5,905 bases of DNA, from contig CBFHUI010000120.1 in NCBI GenBank assembly GCA_965658725.1, forward strand, positions 1 through 5,905, written 5' to 3'. The position numbers were made by a program, and so were the translations under genes. The notes beneath the pieces were generated by a model. The model searched no databases. It worked only from the letters and a program-made list of their open reading frames with translations, and was not told where the DNA came from. The DNA is from UBA7985 sp965658725. Its GTDB lineage: Bacteria > Pseudomonadota > Alphaproteobacteria > UBA7985. Below are positions 5,342 to 5,905 of this stretch, piece by piece. Each line of letters starts with the position of its first letter. Position 1 is the first letter of the stretch.

Positions 5342-5905
5342 TTAGACGCCGACGCGCTGAGGCGCGCGACCGGCTTCGTGTTCTTCTTTGGCGGCACGGA
5401 CTTCAGCGCGTGGAGAAACTTCCGGCACGCCCACATCCCACCAACTGTCACCGCCGGTCCAGTCATGGGACTGCACGCGGGTTGAAATGACCACCGTGCG
5501 GTCGGCGGCGCGGGCCTTGCTAAAGGCATCCTTTAGCTCGGCGATGGTATCCACATCGTAAACGATTGCGCCCATGGATGCCGCATGTGCGGCGAAGTCT
5601 GGCATGAAAGGCTCTACGCCTTCACCCAAGCGACAGTCGCGGATGAGGTTGTTGAAGCTCTCCCCGCCCTTGAAGTTCTGCAGCCGGTTGATCACGGCGA
5701 AACCACCGTTATCGCAGACCACAACAATCATCTTGTGTCCGGAGAGTACCGAGCTGTAGAGGTCGCTGTTCATCATCATGTAGGAGCCGTCACCGACGAA
5801 AACGATGAGCTCGCCGTCACCCTGTCTTGTCTCCGCATGCGCCATAGCCGCGCCCCAGCCACCACTGATTTCGTAGCCCATGCAGGAGAAGCCGTATTCG
5901 CAGTC
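5342..5905 (-). CDS. iolD: 3D-(3,5/4)-trihydroxycyclohexane-1,2-dione acylhydrolase, C-terminal part (5' end outside window)
   Basis: Only the last 187 codons lie in the window; the full enzyme is about 610-640 residues. The frame is open to the right edge: eight codons (DCEYGFSC) precede the Met at 5881, and they belong to the conserved block EYGFSCMGYEISGG, so that Met is internal and not the start. In the visible part the thiamin diphosphate/Mg2+ motif runs from VGDGS (37-41) to CDN (64-66), the GDG-x(about 25)-N spacing of ThDP enzymes. Further IolD-typical segments are SYMMMNSDLYSS (41-52), GFAVINRLQ (68-76) and the tail WWDVGVPEVS followed by a charged stretch and QRVGV. The enzyme hydrolytically opens the ring of the dione made by IolE, giving 5-deoxy-D-glucuronate. 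The gene is the first visible member of the leftward operon; its promoter is outside the window. Confidence 0.97.
   Translation of the reverse strand, partial: DCEYGFSCMGYEISGGWGAAMAHAETRQGDGELIVFVGDGSYMMMNSDLYSSVLSGHKMIVVVCDNGGFAVINRLQNFKGGESFNNLIRDCRLGEGVEPFMPDFAAHAASMGAIVYDVDTIAELKDAFSKARAADRTVVISTRVQSHDWTGGDSWWDVGVPEVSPRAEVRAAKEEHEAGRAPQRVGV

Noticed and set aside
3108..5345. A 745-codon open frame on the plus strand spanning the regulator, dehydrogenase and iolE genes
   Set aside because: It is antisense to three confidently identified genes, crosses their boundaries, and its translation shows no recognisable domain. Long antisense frames are common opposite GC-rich codons with few TTA/CTA/TCA complements. 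I treat it as a shadow.
5342..5881. The Met at 5881 as the start of a short 179-residue ThDP protein
   Set aside because: Eight further in-frame codons to the window edge encode the conserved IolD block EYGFSCMGYE, so the Met is internal and the gene simply extends beyond the window.
1..5905. CRISPR arrays, tRNA or rRNA genes, insertion sequences, phage or defence genes
   Set aside because: No direct-repeat arrays, terminal inverted repeats, transposase-like products or structured RNA genes were seen. Nearly all of the window is accounted for by six inositol-catabolism genes.

Overview
The window is a block of myo-inositol catabolism (iol) genes from a GC-rich Gram-negative bacterium. Most likely this is an alphaproteobacterium of the Rhodobacterales/Roseobacter or rhizobial type. 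The evidence is the RpiR-family (not DeoR-family) iol regulator, the IolC kinase carrying a DUF2090-type C-terminal extension, and a second Gfo/Idh/MocA dehydrogenase encoded beside the regulator. The taxon is an inference; there is no rRNA or other marker gene here.

Layout. (1) Positions 1-1326, minus strand: iolC, 5' complete, running off the left edge. (2) 1327-1440: a 114-bp divergent control region with two GAAA-N6-TTTC-like dyads spaced 30 bp apart. (3) 1441-2406, plus strand: iolG, inositol 2-dehydrogenase. (4) 5905 down to 2403, minus strand: a tight operon in the transcribed order iolD (3' part only), iolE, a Gfo/Idh/MocA dehydrogenase, and an RpiR-type regulator (iolR-like). Gaps between these genes are 17, 3 and 12 bp. 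The last gene of the operon converges on iolG, and the two stop codons interlock in one CTAG.

How the genes work together. IolG oxidises myo-inositol to scyllo-inosose. The second dehydrogenase probably feeds another inositol isomer, perhaps scyllo-inositol, into the same pool. IolE dehydrates scyllo-inosose to the cyclic dione, which IolD hydrolyses to 5-deoxyglucuronate. IolB, not in the window, isomerises this to 5-dehydro-2-deoxygluconate. IolC phosphorylates that product, and its C-terminal domain may then cleave it. The SIS domain of the regulator suits sensing of a phosphorylated pathway intermediate. iolA, iolB and any transporter are not visible.

Nothing here looks like a wholly new system. 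The points most worth checking are the paired operator-like dyads, the interlocked convergent stops with a shortened IolG C-terminus, the substrate of the second dehydrogenase, and the absence of a Shine-Dalgarno before iolE. Coding density is very high: the only non-coding stretch over 20 bp is 1327-1440.
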